56,831 nucleotides of DNA. It comes from an archaeon (lineage in GTDB: Archaea > Thermoproteota > Nitrososphaeria > Nitrososphaerales > Nitrosopumilaceae). This document shows, piece after piece, positions 25,791 to 33,350 of this stretch; within the stretch, counting starts at the first letter, position 1, and every line of letters begins with the position of its first letter. The DNA lies in assembly GCA_024276695.1 (NCBI GenBank), contig JAJRWR010000041.1, positions 1-56,831 on the forward strand, written 5' to 3'. Below the pieces are notes generated by a model. It was not told the DNA's origin and made no database searches. It worked only from the letters and a program-made list of their open reading frames with translations. Made by a program: the position numbers and the translations under genes.

Positions 25791-27371
25791 TTGGCTGGCA
25801 AACGTGTTGTACTTACTGCTGATCGTAGTTTAATGACAAATTATCGAGGAAATTTTCTTTATGGGTTTATTGCATGTGGGCCATACGAAGTGTTACCTGA
25901 ATGGGTTTTTGACAAAGTGTTTTGTCCATCAGTAGAAACTGATCCAATTACAGGTGAAGTTAAAGTTGCTCAAGTGGGACTAAGAAGAATTGAAAGTTCA
26001 TTGATTCAAGGAGGATACAAAAGAGAAGATGTCTTCATGGCTCATCCTGAAATGCTGCAAAAATCAATTGGATCAGATACCAAAGTTGTAGGAATCAATG
26101 TAATGGATCCATTAGGAATGGCTCCAGTTACAACAACAATGTCTCCAGAAAAATTATCTTATGTTGCAATGAAATTTAAAAAAATGTGTGCCAGCATTAT
26201 TCAACTCAAAAAGAAATATGATTTCAAAGTTGTAGTTGGCGGAAATGGTGCATGGGAGTTAGCTAAATCAGATAGAATGAAAATACATGGAATTGATACA
26301 GTAGTTGTCGGAGAAGCTGATGAATTAGCTGTAGATTTGTTCCAAGATTTAGAAAAAAATGATGCACCAGAACTAATGCATTGCTTTGTAAGAAATCTTG
26401 AAAATATTCCAGTTATCGAAGGTCCTACTATCAATTCATTGATTGAAGCGATGCGTGGCTGTGGAAGAGGATGTGACTTTTGTGATGTAAACAAGAGATC
26501 AAAGAAAGATCTTCCACTAGAAAGATTACAACATGAAGCAAAAACTAACTTAGACTATGGATTTGATTCAATTTGGTTACATTCAGATGAAATGTTACTT
26601 TATGGATGTGATAACAGAGACTTTGTTCCAAATAGAGACGCCATAGTTGATTTATGGAAAGGACTCAAAGGACTAGGTGCAAACTTTATTGGCACAACAC
26701 ATATGACATTTTCGGCAGTTGCAGCAGATCCATTATTGATGCAACAAATTTCACAGGTTAATGAACAAGATAAAACTGGAAGATGGCTTGCAACTAATCT
26801 AGGAATTGAAACAGTTTCACCAAACATGGTAAAGAAACACTTGGGAGTTAAAACAAAACCATTTGCACCTGAAGAATGGGGCAGTGTTGTAAGAGAAGGG
26901 GCAAAAATTCTAAATGAAAATCATTGGTTCCCAGCTGCAACAATCATTATTGGTTGGCCTGATGAAACACCTGATGATATTCAATATACTATAGATATGA
27001 TGAGTGATTTTAGAAAAATGAACTTTAGAGGTTTGGTAGCACCATTACTTTATCAGGACTTTAGTGAAAAGAATTCTATGCACTTTGGAAACTTGAATGA
27101 AGCACAATTTACACTGTTTTGGAAATGTTGGGAAAATAACTTGCGTGTAATTAATGACATTATTCCAATTATTCTTAGAAATAAAACGTATGGTCCACCA
27201 ATGAAAATATTCATGTACGGAATTCTTAAAGCTGGAACGTGGGCAATTATGAGATATCTCAGAGGGCTCTGCAAAGATCTGTTTAATGGTAGAACTCCAG
27301 ATGAGATTATTGACAAATATGCTAGAAGTAGATCAGTAACTGCACCAAAAATTCAAACTAAGAAATTATAG
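25791..27371 (+). CDS. B12-binding-type radical SAM protein
   Basis: 526 residues from a TTG start. The first ~200 residues look like a cobalamin-binding-type domain (MAHPEMLQKSIGSDTKVVGI, DFKVVVGGNGAWELAKSD). The radical-SAM cluster is C224, C228, C231 in MRGCGRGCDFCDVNKRSKKD, followed by GFDSIWLHSDEMLLYG. Substrate unknown; the set of conserved AOA radical SAM proteins of this size is known but not characterised as far as I can tell. Its TAG stop lies within the casposon target duplication and survives the insertion. Confidence 0.85.
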   Translation: MAGKRVVLTADRSLMTNYRGNFLYGFIACGPYEVLPEWVFDKVFCPSVETDPITGEVKVAQVGLRRIESSLIQGGYKREDVFMAHPEMLQKSIGSDTKVVGINVMDPLGMAPVTTTMSPEKLSYVAMKFKKMCASIIQLKKKYDFKVVVGGNGAWELAKSDRMKIHGIDTVVVGEADELAVDLFQDLEKNDAPELMHCFVRNLENIPVIEGPTINSLIEAMRGCGRGCDFCDVNKRSKKDLPLERLQHEAKTNLDYGFDSIWLHSDEMLLYGCDNRDFVPNRDAIVDLWKGLKGLGANFIGTTHMTFSAVAADPLLMQQISQVNEQDKTGRWLATNLGIETVSPNMVKKHLGVKTKPFAPEEWGSVVREGAKILNENHWFPAATIIIGWPDETPDDIQYTIDMMSDFRKMNFRGLVAPLLYQDFSEKNSMHFGNLNEAQFTLFWKCWENNLRVINDIIPIILRNKTYGPPMKIFMYGILKAGTWAIMRYLRGLCKDLFNGRTPDEIIDKYARSRSVTAPKIQTKKL

Positions 27372-27381
27372 ATTTTCAATA
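27367..27381. repeat. 15-bp casposon target duplication, left
   Basis: TATAGATTTTCAATA, identical at 31961-31975. It contains the stop codon of the radical SAM gene. Casposons typically duplicate 14-15 bp. Confidence 0.9.
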
Positions 27382-27425
27382 AAAATAGAATCCCCCCTTT
27401 TTGTGCCTAGGTTTGTGCTATGTTT
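27382..27425. repeat. Casposon terminal inverted repeat, left
   Basis: 44 bases, perfect reverse complement of 31917-31960. Includes a six-C then five-T stretch and the palindrome-like CCTAGG. Confidence 0.92.
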
Positions 27426-27468
27426 TGAAATATGCCATTGTCATTCACTAATTTAGAAGTGATAAGTG

Positions 27469-28128
27469 ATGATTCCTAAAGGAAGTAAAGATGTTGAAGT
27501 TTATGATAGAAGCAAAAAAATTACAATCTCATTCATTGACAAATTATATGAAAAAAATTGCCTAAAAATGACACTTTCGATAGAAGAAGACATACTAACT
27601 GAAAAAATTACTGAGAGATTAAATTCTACAAATACTTCTTTATGGAAATTAGAAAATGCGATAACTTCTAAAAATTTTACAAAATTGAAAGAATTTGGTA
27701 AAAGTCTAGATTTTTCTGAAACTGATTTTATGAATATGTATCAATCATTATTCATTGTAGGAGTTTTAGGAGGTTATGAACTATTTAGAAAATATCTTTT
27801 AATGACATTAGATAGAAAGTTTTTTTCCATCACAGGACGAGAAGGGTTAGGGCAATTAATTTTCAAATTAGAGAAAAAACAAATTCAACATGGATTTGAT
27901 GAGTATTTGGACAAGCATTTACGCAATGCATTAGGACATGATTGGTATTGGTTCTATAACAATGTTTTTTATTATACAATTGATCCTACTTTGAAAAGAA
28001 CTAAAAGCCTATCCTTAGGTGAATTAATGATTAAGAAAAGACAAATTGAATTATTTACAAGAAGTTTTACAGAAAATGCCTTTGATAGAATTATTTATCA
28101 TAAAAATAATTCAAAAACAAAGGTGTAG
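27469..28128 (+). CDS. Casposon passenger with HEPN-like R-X4-H motif
   Basis: About 219 residues, mostly helical. Near residue 155 it reads YLDKHLRNALGHDWYWFYNN: R-N-A-L-G-H fits the R-X4-H catalytic motif of HEPN ribonucleases and related toxin or defence proteins. No other domain recognised. I chose the ATG at 27469 (MIPKGSKDVEV). It lies just inside the left terminal repeat and is convergent with polB (38-base overlap). HEPN is an inference from a short motif and a helical context. Confidence 0.55.
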   Translation: MIPKGSKDVEVYDRSKKITISFIDKLYEKNCLKMTLSIEEDILTEKITERLNSTNTSLWKLENAITSKNFTKLKEFGKSLDFSETDFMNMYQSLFIVGVLGGYELFRKYLLMTLDRKFFSITGREGLGQLIFKLEKKQIQHGFDEYLDKHLRNALGHDWYWFYNNVFYYTIDPTLKRTKSLSLGELMIKKRQIELFTRSFTENAFDRIIYHKNNSKTKV

Positions 28129-29860
28129 ACTCGTTCATTATTCTATCGTCCATTGATTCAATCCTTCCCAACCAAAACCTTTTCCTGTCTGCATTCAAAT
28201 TAAACTCTCTAGTTTCAGGTTTTATCTTGCCAATTTCTCTAATCTTATCTTGTAATATTGATGATCGTAATCGATTATTCCTCAACACATTGAATCTGTA
28301 GTACAACCTCCCATCTCTTTCAAATGTATCTAGATGTTCTATTTCTCTAGTTCCCAACTTGCCTAGACCTCTCTGCTTCCACTTTCCATTAAACCGATAG
28401 AACCCATTTTGCAACACAAAAACATCATCCGCCTTATTATCAAATGAAAAATCACCTAGTTCAGTTGAATTTACATCTAATTTCTTGGTCGTACATATGG
28501 AATCTGTTGCAAAGAACACCGCATTCTTCTCAATGTCATATTTACGCACAAAATTGTACAATTGAGCACGACAAAAACCAGTGATAAAGGCAAAAATCAC
28601 AGGATTGAACAAATTTCCAATCTTATGATTCACATTCTGTCCAGTCTTTCCATAGATAGAATTTAGAATTATTTTGATTGGTAATTGCATAGGATCATTT
28701 TGTTGTTTTAGTTCCATTCGTTTCTGATACAATTTCTCTATAAAATCACGGTATGGATAAATATCAGATTCAGGTATGAATTGATAACTTTCAAGAATCC
28801 TGTAGAAGGTTTTACTTTCACAGGCTTGAAGTTCTGCTAGAGTACAAACGTTTCAAATTCTCCTGATGGAAAAATAATAATATTTTTTCCAACGAAAGGA
28901 AATGGTGGAATATATTTACAATCTGGAATATTTGCTCTAATCCTAAAGAAACCAATCTTTGTGAATTGTTTTTCTTTTAATCCATTTACCTTTAGATAAA
29001 TCTGGAATTTGTGTCATTGCATATGGATATACAGAGTTGATATCGTATAGATATCCAGTTCCAATGAATCCACGTTTTAGAATTTCAAATCGTCCTCCAT
29101 AGTAACTTCGATATGCCATCTCTTGAATTTCATATGGAATAGAATCAAACTTTGAAATGTCTATTTTGTTATTTATCAAAACTTTCTCTGCTAGATATCC
29201 AGAGGATAACCACCTTGCAGGATAAAACGAGAATGCATCATCAAATAGTTTGATCCAATGTTCTGATAGTTTCTTTGTCTTTATGCAATCATCAATGCAA
29301 TACTGTCTTACTGCATTTGTGTTTCTTCTATAGTATGATGGAGAAAATGAACTTCGTTTCTTTTTGAAATCAAGATATTGTTTTGATAACTTTTCAATGT
29401 TGTTTTGATATGCATCAACCAAATCAGAATGGTAAAATTGTGCAATGTCATAGAAAATAACACTATGGTGACCTACTGTGATCTTGAGGCATTTGCTTGG
29501 ATAGTAGACAATTCCGTATTTTCCAAAATTAAACTCAAGTTTGCCAGTTCTTTTGTATCTGAATAGTTCTGTTCCAAGTAGTTTTAGAATAACTTCTGCA
29601 TCATAAGATAGATTGTAAAAAAAGCACCAAGAACCTTCGTATTTCTTGAAAAATAGCCATGAAATGACTGATTCAGGTGTGATTTTATCCAAGAATCTAC
29701 CATCAGAGTCTGCAATGAGAAAGATATCGCCCTGCCATGTCTCAGTGTCTAGTGCATAAATTTCTCTTAATTCAGACTGTGCAGGATCTCTGTTTTGTTT
29801 TTTCTTGGTGTAGAGTTTTGCCAGAGTCTTGTAGTCAGTTACGGGGATGGATTCTGCCAT
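28091..29860 (-). pseudogene. polB: Protein-primed family B DNA polymerase, two frameshifts
   Basis: The N-terminal frame (from ATG 29860) has Exo I (LDTE, residues 37-40), Exo II (NLSYDAEVIL), the Exo III-like CIDDCIKTKKL, the YYGGRFE motif of protein-primed polymerases and motif A (YDINSVYPYAM, 271-281). It stops at 28943. A second frame (28855-28985, minus) continues with EKQFTKIGFFRIRANIPDCK and ends in VL-stop. A third frame from about 28856 gives TLAELQACESKTFYRIL and then motif B (KIILNSIYGKTG) and motif C (FFATDSICTT). All catalytic motifs are intact; two indels separate A from B. Confidence 0.85.
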
Positions 29861-30117
29861 ACTGCATCCGGAATTGAGACATCTTCTTGGTTTCGTCGTT
29901 TTGCAAACTGTTTTCTAATTTCTGCATGTGACAAATCAGGAAAGTTATCTCTGATTAATCGAATGTATTGATGATATCTTTTGAGTTTACTGGAACGTGA
30001 CAGATTTACATCTTTTGAAACTGGGACTGGAGTAACATCTAATCTCTCAATCTTTGTTTTGATTTGCTCTCGAAGTTGTTTTACCAGTTTGTTGTTTGGA
30101 AAACTTTTCAGAACACA
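29839..30117 (-). pseudogene. Small casposon gene upstream of polB, start missing
   Basis: Open for 92 codons and ends in TAA 22 bases inside polB (frame-overlapping, as translationally coupled genes do). The C-terminal part KLKRYHQYIRLIRDNFPDLS HAEIRKQFAKRR reads as a helix-turn-helix-like segment. No ATG, GTG or TTG occurs in the first 70 codons, so either the start has decayed or translation begins with an unusual codon. Not a named family. Confidence 0.4.
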
Positions 30118-30126
30118 TTAAATGTC

Positions 30127-30573
30127 ATGTTAGAACGAAAAATAATTTTTAGGGAAAAAGATACAGAACAAAAACAAAAAGTGTGGTATTATTTACAATT
30201 GGGTTTTGAAAAACTGGAAAATGATTTAGTTCAAAGTTATTCCCAAAGAATCGATTATCATTATAAGAGACTAGAAGAAATGGAGAAAAAATTTCCCTCA
30301 ATGGATATTTTTGACAAAGCAAGAGAATTTGTATCGTTTACTACAATTTTACACTATACCAGTTTTAACATGAAATATTTGATAGAGATTTATCCAAAAA
30401 ACAAAGATGTTTTGCATGCAATGCCTAAAATAAAAAAAACCCAATCTAAATTAAAAAAAATATTTTCTAATATTGAAAAACAAGATAAAAATGAATTTGA
30501 TCAACTGGTATTAAGAAACTCTATATCAAATGAGTTTAAAGAATTTGAAAAACTTCATTCATTATACATCTAA
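30127..30573 (+). CDS. Casposon passenger, helical, unknown
   Basis: 148 residues from ATG 30127 (MLERKIIFREKDTEQKQKVW). Almost entirely helical and charged, with no membrane segment and no motif I recognise. It lies between polB and cas1 on the opposite strand, so it is a cargo gene. It is followed by another passenger on the same strand, 34 bases downstream. Confidence 0.5.
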   Translation: MLERKIIFREKDTEQKQKVWYYLQLGFEKLENDLVQSYSQRIDYHYKRLEEMEKKFPSMDIFDKAREFVSFTTILHYTSFNMKYLIEIYPKNKDVLHAMPKIKKTQSKLKKIFSNIEKQDKNEFDQLVLRNSISNEFKEFEKLHSLYI

Positions 30574-30607
30574 AAAGATCAAATACTATATTCACACATT
30601 AAAAAAC

Positions 30608-30946
30608 ATGAGAAAATTCTGGGATAATACAAGAGAAGAGGAGAACTTTGAAGAGAATACAAGAATAATTGATGGAAATTTAGAGTGTGAAGAGCGAATT
30701 ATAGAAGATATTGAGAGATTTGGTAGAGTTCGTACTACATTGATGAGAAATTTACGACAAAACTTTGGAGATGATACAGCAAACAGAGCACTATGGAGAG
30801 TAAGAAAGAGAAAGACTAAGGGTTATCTGCAAGAAAACTCTCAGAATAACCACAGCAGTAATCTGCAAGGGATTGTACAGTCAGTTTTGCAATCGTTATC
30901 TCCTGACACATCGAAAGACCATCAGAGCGTTTCCGACCGTGCTTGA
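30608..30946 (+). CDS. Casposon passenger overlapping cas1 3' end
   Basis: 112 residues from ATG 30608. The middle (VRTTLMRNLRQNFGDDTANR) could be a helix-turn-helix. The final ~44 codons run antisense to the end of cas1 (131-base overlap). Because cas1 is certain there, the gene may have been shorter originally or extended by loss of a stop. Low certainty. Confidence 0.4.
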   Translation: MRKFWDNTREEENFEENTRIIDGNLECEERIIEDIERFGRVRTTLMRNLRQNFGDDTANRALWRVRKRKTKGYLQENSQNNHSSNLQGIVQSVLQSLSPDTSKDHQSVSDRA

Positions 30947-31841
30947 GCCTGTATAGTCTCTCTTTGCTAAATATTCGCTCTAGTCTTTCTAAGAATCGTT
31001 TGATAAGAGAATAATCCAAAACAATATTCCCATCTCTAGTACGTGCATAGTCTTTGAGGTAAATTCTCTGCCTTGAGTTTTGATTATTGGCAAGACTAAA
31101 CACAGCATAATCTACCATCCACCTGAATGGCTCTATTACATCATAAACTAGTGACTGGAAACTACCGTGAGTTTTATGCAGGAATCCACAATATGCATCC
31201 AAACCTATTCCATTGACAAACTTTGAGATCTCAGCAGCTAATACAGCATAGCCATAGTTTAACAGTGCATTAATGATATCTTTAGCATCACTTTTCAAGG
31301 CAGTGCCAAATGATTGATTTCTGAAATGAAACTCAAACCTTTTTGGAAGAAATTTTGCATATTCTGCAAAATATGCTTTGCTTGCAGCAGCTTCTTTGTC
31401 AGGTAATGTATCGATTGTACTTCCTATTTTGTAAAGTAATTGCAGTTGAGATTTTTTCTTTGCGGATATAATTTGAGTGGCAAGATATTCCCTTTTTGAT
31501 TTATCTCTGAATGTATCATATTGAGCAATTCTATATTTTGTAGCCGTTGTAGATTCTCTTACTGGATTGAGAAATGTTGTTGGTTTTCCATATATGTCCA
31601 ATAAGATTACATTTCTGTTATTTTGAGACAACAAACTCAATGCTTCAGTTGAGATGTATCCTTTACCTGAAAGAACTATTTTTTCGTATGGCATTGTGTT
31701 GACATACCATTCTTCAATTTCTGGTTTTGAGAAAGGATCATAATTGTTTGTTAGAATAATTTTAGAATCTTTTACCTTGATTGAAAAACCATATCCTTTC
31801 AAAAATTTTACATTGTAATGATTTCTTTTGGGTATGGTCAC
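30816..31841 (-). CDS. cas1: Cas1-family integrase (casposase)
   Basis: 341 residues with all Cas1 marks: the catalytic Glu E150 in PDKEAAASKAYFAEYAKFLP, NYGYAVLAAEISKFVNGIGL, the catalytic His H222 in AYCGFLHKTHGSF and the acidic residue E237 in LVYDVIEPFRWMVD. Casposases integrate DNA by joining 3' ends to the target and leave 14-15-bp duplications, as found here. The gene is near the right terminal repeat and reads inward. Intact, unlike polB. Confidence 0.95.
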   Translation of the reverse strand: MTIPKRNHYNVKFLKGYGFSIKVKDSKIILTNNYDPFSKPEIEEWYVNTMPYEKIVLSGKGYISTEALSLLSQNNRNVILLDIYGKPTTFLNPVRESTTATKYRIAQYDTFRDKSKREYLATQIISAKKKSQLQLLYKIGSTIDTLPDKEAAASKAYFAEYAKFLPKRFEFHFRNQSFGTALKSDAKDIINALLNYGYAVLAAEISKFVNGIGLDAYCGFLHKTHGSFQSLVYDVIEPFRWMVDYAVFSLANNQNSRQRIYLKDYARTRDGNIVLDYSLIKRFLERLERIFSKERLYRLKHGRKRSDGLSMCQEITIAKLTVQSLADYCCGYSESFLADNP

Positions 31842-31916
31842 AAAGTTATGCTGTACGTATTGATCTTAAGGAATTTGCAACAAATCATAACGTGAATAAT
31901 TACCAAGACCTTCTTC

Positions 31917-31960
31917 AAACATAGCACAAACCTAGGCACAAAAAGGGGGGATTCTATTTT
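31917..31960. repeat. Casposon terminal inverted repeat, right
   Basis: 44 bases, perfect reverse complement of 27382-27425. Confidence 0.92.
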
Positions 31961-32283
31961 TATAGATTTTCAATAGCAATATCAGCTATGGTATTTCGTT
32001 TTGGAGTTAGAGAAATAAAGTAAACTTTGTCTGCTCGTTCAACACCTTCAACTTTTTTGAATAACTTTGATGCAACATCAAATTCATAAATGCCTGATTC
32101 TAGTGAACCTTTTGCATAAAGCATGAGATATGTTTCTCCAGTTGCAGGACTAAGTGGAATAAATGACATCATATAACCTTTGTAAGAATTAATTGGCATT
32201 GTATTTTTCATGGGAGGAGCTGCAGATGCCATATACATTAAAAGATCTTCAACTGTTTCAAATTCCTCATATTCAATATGCAT
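31960..32283 (-). CDS. Small conserved-looking protein, unknown
   Basis: 107 residues: MHIEYEEFETVEDLLMYMAS then a beta-rich core (GYMMSFIPLSPATGETYLML, KVYFISLTPKRNTIADIAI). No signal peptide or known motif. Before the casposon arrived it converged on the radical SAM gene, and the insertion site lies over both stop codons. Confidence 0.7.
   Translation of the reverse strand: MHIEYEEFETVEDLLMYMASAAPPMKNTMPINSYKGYMMSFIPLSPATGETYLMLYAKGSLESGIYEFDVASKLFKKVEGVERADKVYFISLTPKRNTIADIAIENL
31961..31975. repeat. 15-bp casposon target duplication, right
   Basis: TATAGATTTTCAATA; provides the last codons of the 107-residue gene whose TAA is 31960-31962. Confidence 0.9.
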
Positions 32284-32330
32284 GAATTACCACAATGTGT
32301 TTCAGTATAATAACCTAGAGTGAAATTGGA

Positions 32331-33296
32331 TTATTTTCTAGATTTGATAATTTTGTTGATTTTGAATCCAATTAATGCAGGTGCTGCAATATACATTCCT
32401 AAGTTGAGTGCAATTACAGAAAGTCCCAGTCCTAAAACCTCTGCTTCTGAACCATCATCAGCCAATGTCATTATAGATAATGTTGAAATCATTGGAGTGA
32501 TGAATGCTCTAACTGCTTCTTGGAACAGGGGGTTTTCTCTTTCCATATCAGCAATTGTTGGGGAGAATGAATAGTATAATTGATTAAATCCAGACATAAA
32601 TGCTGTACCATATGATGTACTCATTACAGTGTTATCTCTAATTTCTCTAAGGAATTGAACTTGTGGTGCCAACTCAGAGCCATATGCTGCAGTTGCAATT
32701 AAACAACCACCGACTTTTGGTTCTTCAGTTTTTACTACTTGACAGATTCCATTTACTAATGTAGTGCCTGCACCACATGTTGGTTCTGGCTCAGGGGTTG
32801 GTTCTGGTTCTGGCTCAGGGGTTGGTTCTGGTTCTGGCTCAGGGGTTGGTTCTGGTTCTGGCTCAGGGGTTGGTTCTGGTTCTGGCTCAGAAATTACTTG
32901 TGTTCCACCAACATAATTTACGGAAACTTCAGATGTATCTGGACCATATTTTACTTTAATAGTATAATCACCATTTTTCAGCCAGAGAGGTTCACTTGCT
33001 TTAAAAGAAAATTGAAATGAACCATCAGAATTTGGAACAGGTTGTCCAATTCCTACGAAATTACCATCAGGAGAAATTATTGTGTATGTAATTCCATTTC
33101 CAGACGAAGCATCATAATCTCCAATATTTCCAGAAACGGTTACAGTTAAACCGTTTGAAACAATGTCCAAATCAGTAGAGATAGGCAATGCAGGATTGGG
33201 ATCACTAGTTGCAAATGCAACACCACTTATACCATAAGATAAAATTGAAAATGACAATAATGCAAATGCTAAGAATCCAGTTAGCCTCATTTTCAA
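32331..33296 (-). CDS. Secreted Ig-like protein with EP-rich linker and CFI-box
   Basis: 321 residues. Signal peptide [20 protein letters not shown]; Ig-like domain ([20 protein letters not shown]); then about 40 residues of EPEPEPTP repeats; Cys-containing [13 protein letters not shown]; then [27 protein letters not shown], the CFI-box-type C-terminal region, ending in a hydrophobic helix and basic tail ([11 protein letters not shown]). Probably a membrane-anchored surface protein. The EP linker would keep the Ig domain away from the membrane. Confidence 0.75.
   Translation of the reverse strand: MKMRLTGFLAFALLSFSILSYGISGVAFATSDPNPALPISTDLDIVSNGLTVTVSGNIGDYDASSGNGITYTIISPDGNFVGIGQPVPNSDGSFQFSFKASEPLWLKNGDYTIKVKYGPDTSEVSVNYVGGTQVISEPEPEPTPEPEPEPTPEPEPEPTPEPEPEPTPEPEPTCGAGTTLVNGICQVVKTEEPKVGGCLIATAAYGSELAPQVQFLREIRDNTVMSTSYGTAFMSGFNQLYYSFSPTIADMERENPLFQEAVRAFITPMISTLSIMTLADDGSEAEVLGLGLSVIALNLGMYIAAPALIGFKINKIIKSRK
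32782..32890. repeat. 24-bp tandem repeat encoding EPEPEPTP
   Basis: About 4.5 units of a 24-base repeat (GGTTCTGGCTCAGGGGTTGG is its core on the plus strand) encode the EPEPEPTP spacer. Copies look nearly identical, so the linker length may vary between strains. Confidence 0.85.
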
Positions 33297-33350
33297 TTTG
33301 AATCATGATTGGAGGTATTTATGTTTTCAATGAAACAAAAATTGACCAGA

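Larger units (their letters stand above)
27382..31960. mobile_element. Casposon (Cas1-encoding transposon)
   Basis: 4579 bp with terminal inverted repeats of 44 bp that match perfectly (27382-27425 and 31917-31960; they begin AAAATAGAATCCCCCCTTTT), flanked by a 15-bp direct duplication. It encodes Cas1 (341 aa, casposase), a protein-primed-type PolB broken by frameshifts, a small HTH-like remnant and passengers of unknown function. This composition is that of family-1 casposons known from Nitrosopumilus. No CRISPR repeats or cas2 are present. The perfect repeats and intact Cas1 point to recent insertion. Confidence 0.93.

Noticed and set aside
25791-27371. Truncation of the radical SAM gene by the casposon
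   Set aside because: Its stop codon lies in the duplicated target, so the protein is complete.
30530-30608. Longer start for the last casposon passenger
   Set aside because: The added residues overlap the end of the preceding gene and have no supporting start signal; ATG 30608 is a better choice.
30816-31841. Cas1 as a sign of a CRISPR-Cas locus
   Set aside because: No cas2, effector genes or repeat-spacer array nearby; the terminal repeats and target duplication make it a casposon integrase.
32782-32890. 24-bp repeats as a CRISPR-like array
   Set aside because: Units are contiguous without spacers and stay in frame inside a secreted-protein gene (EPEPEPTP linker).
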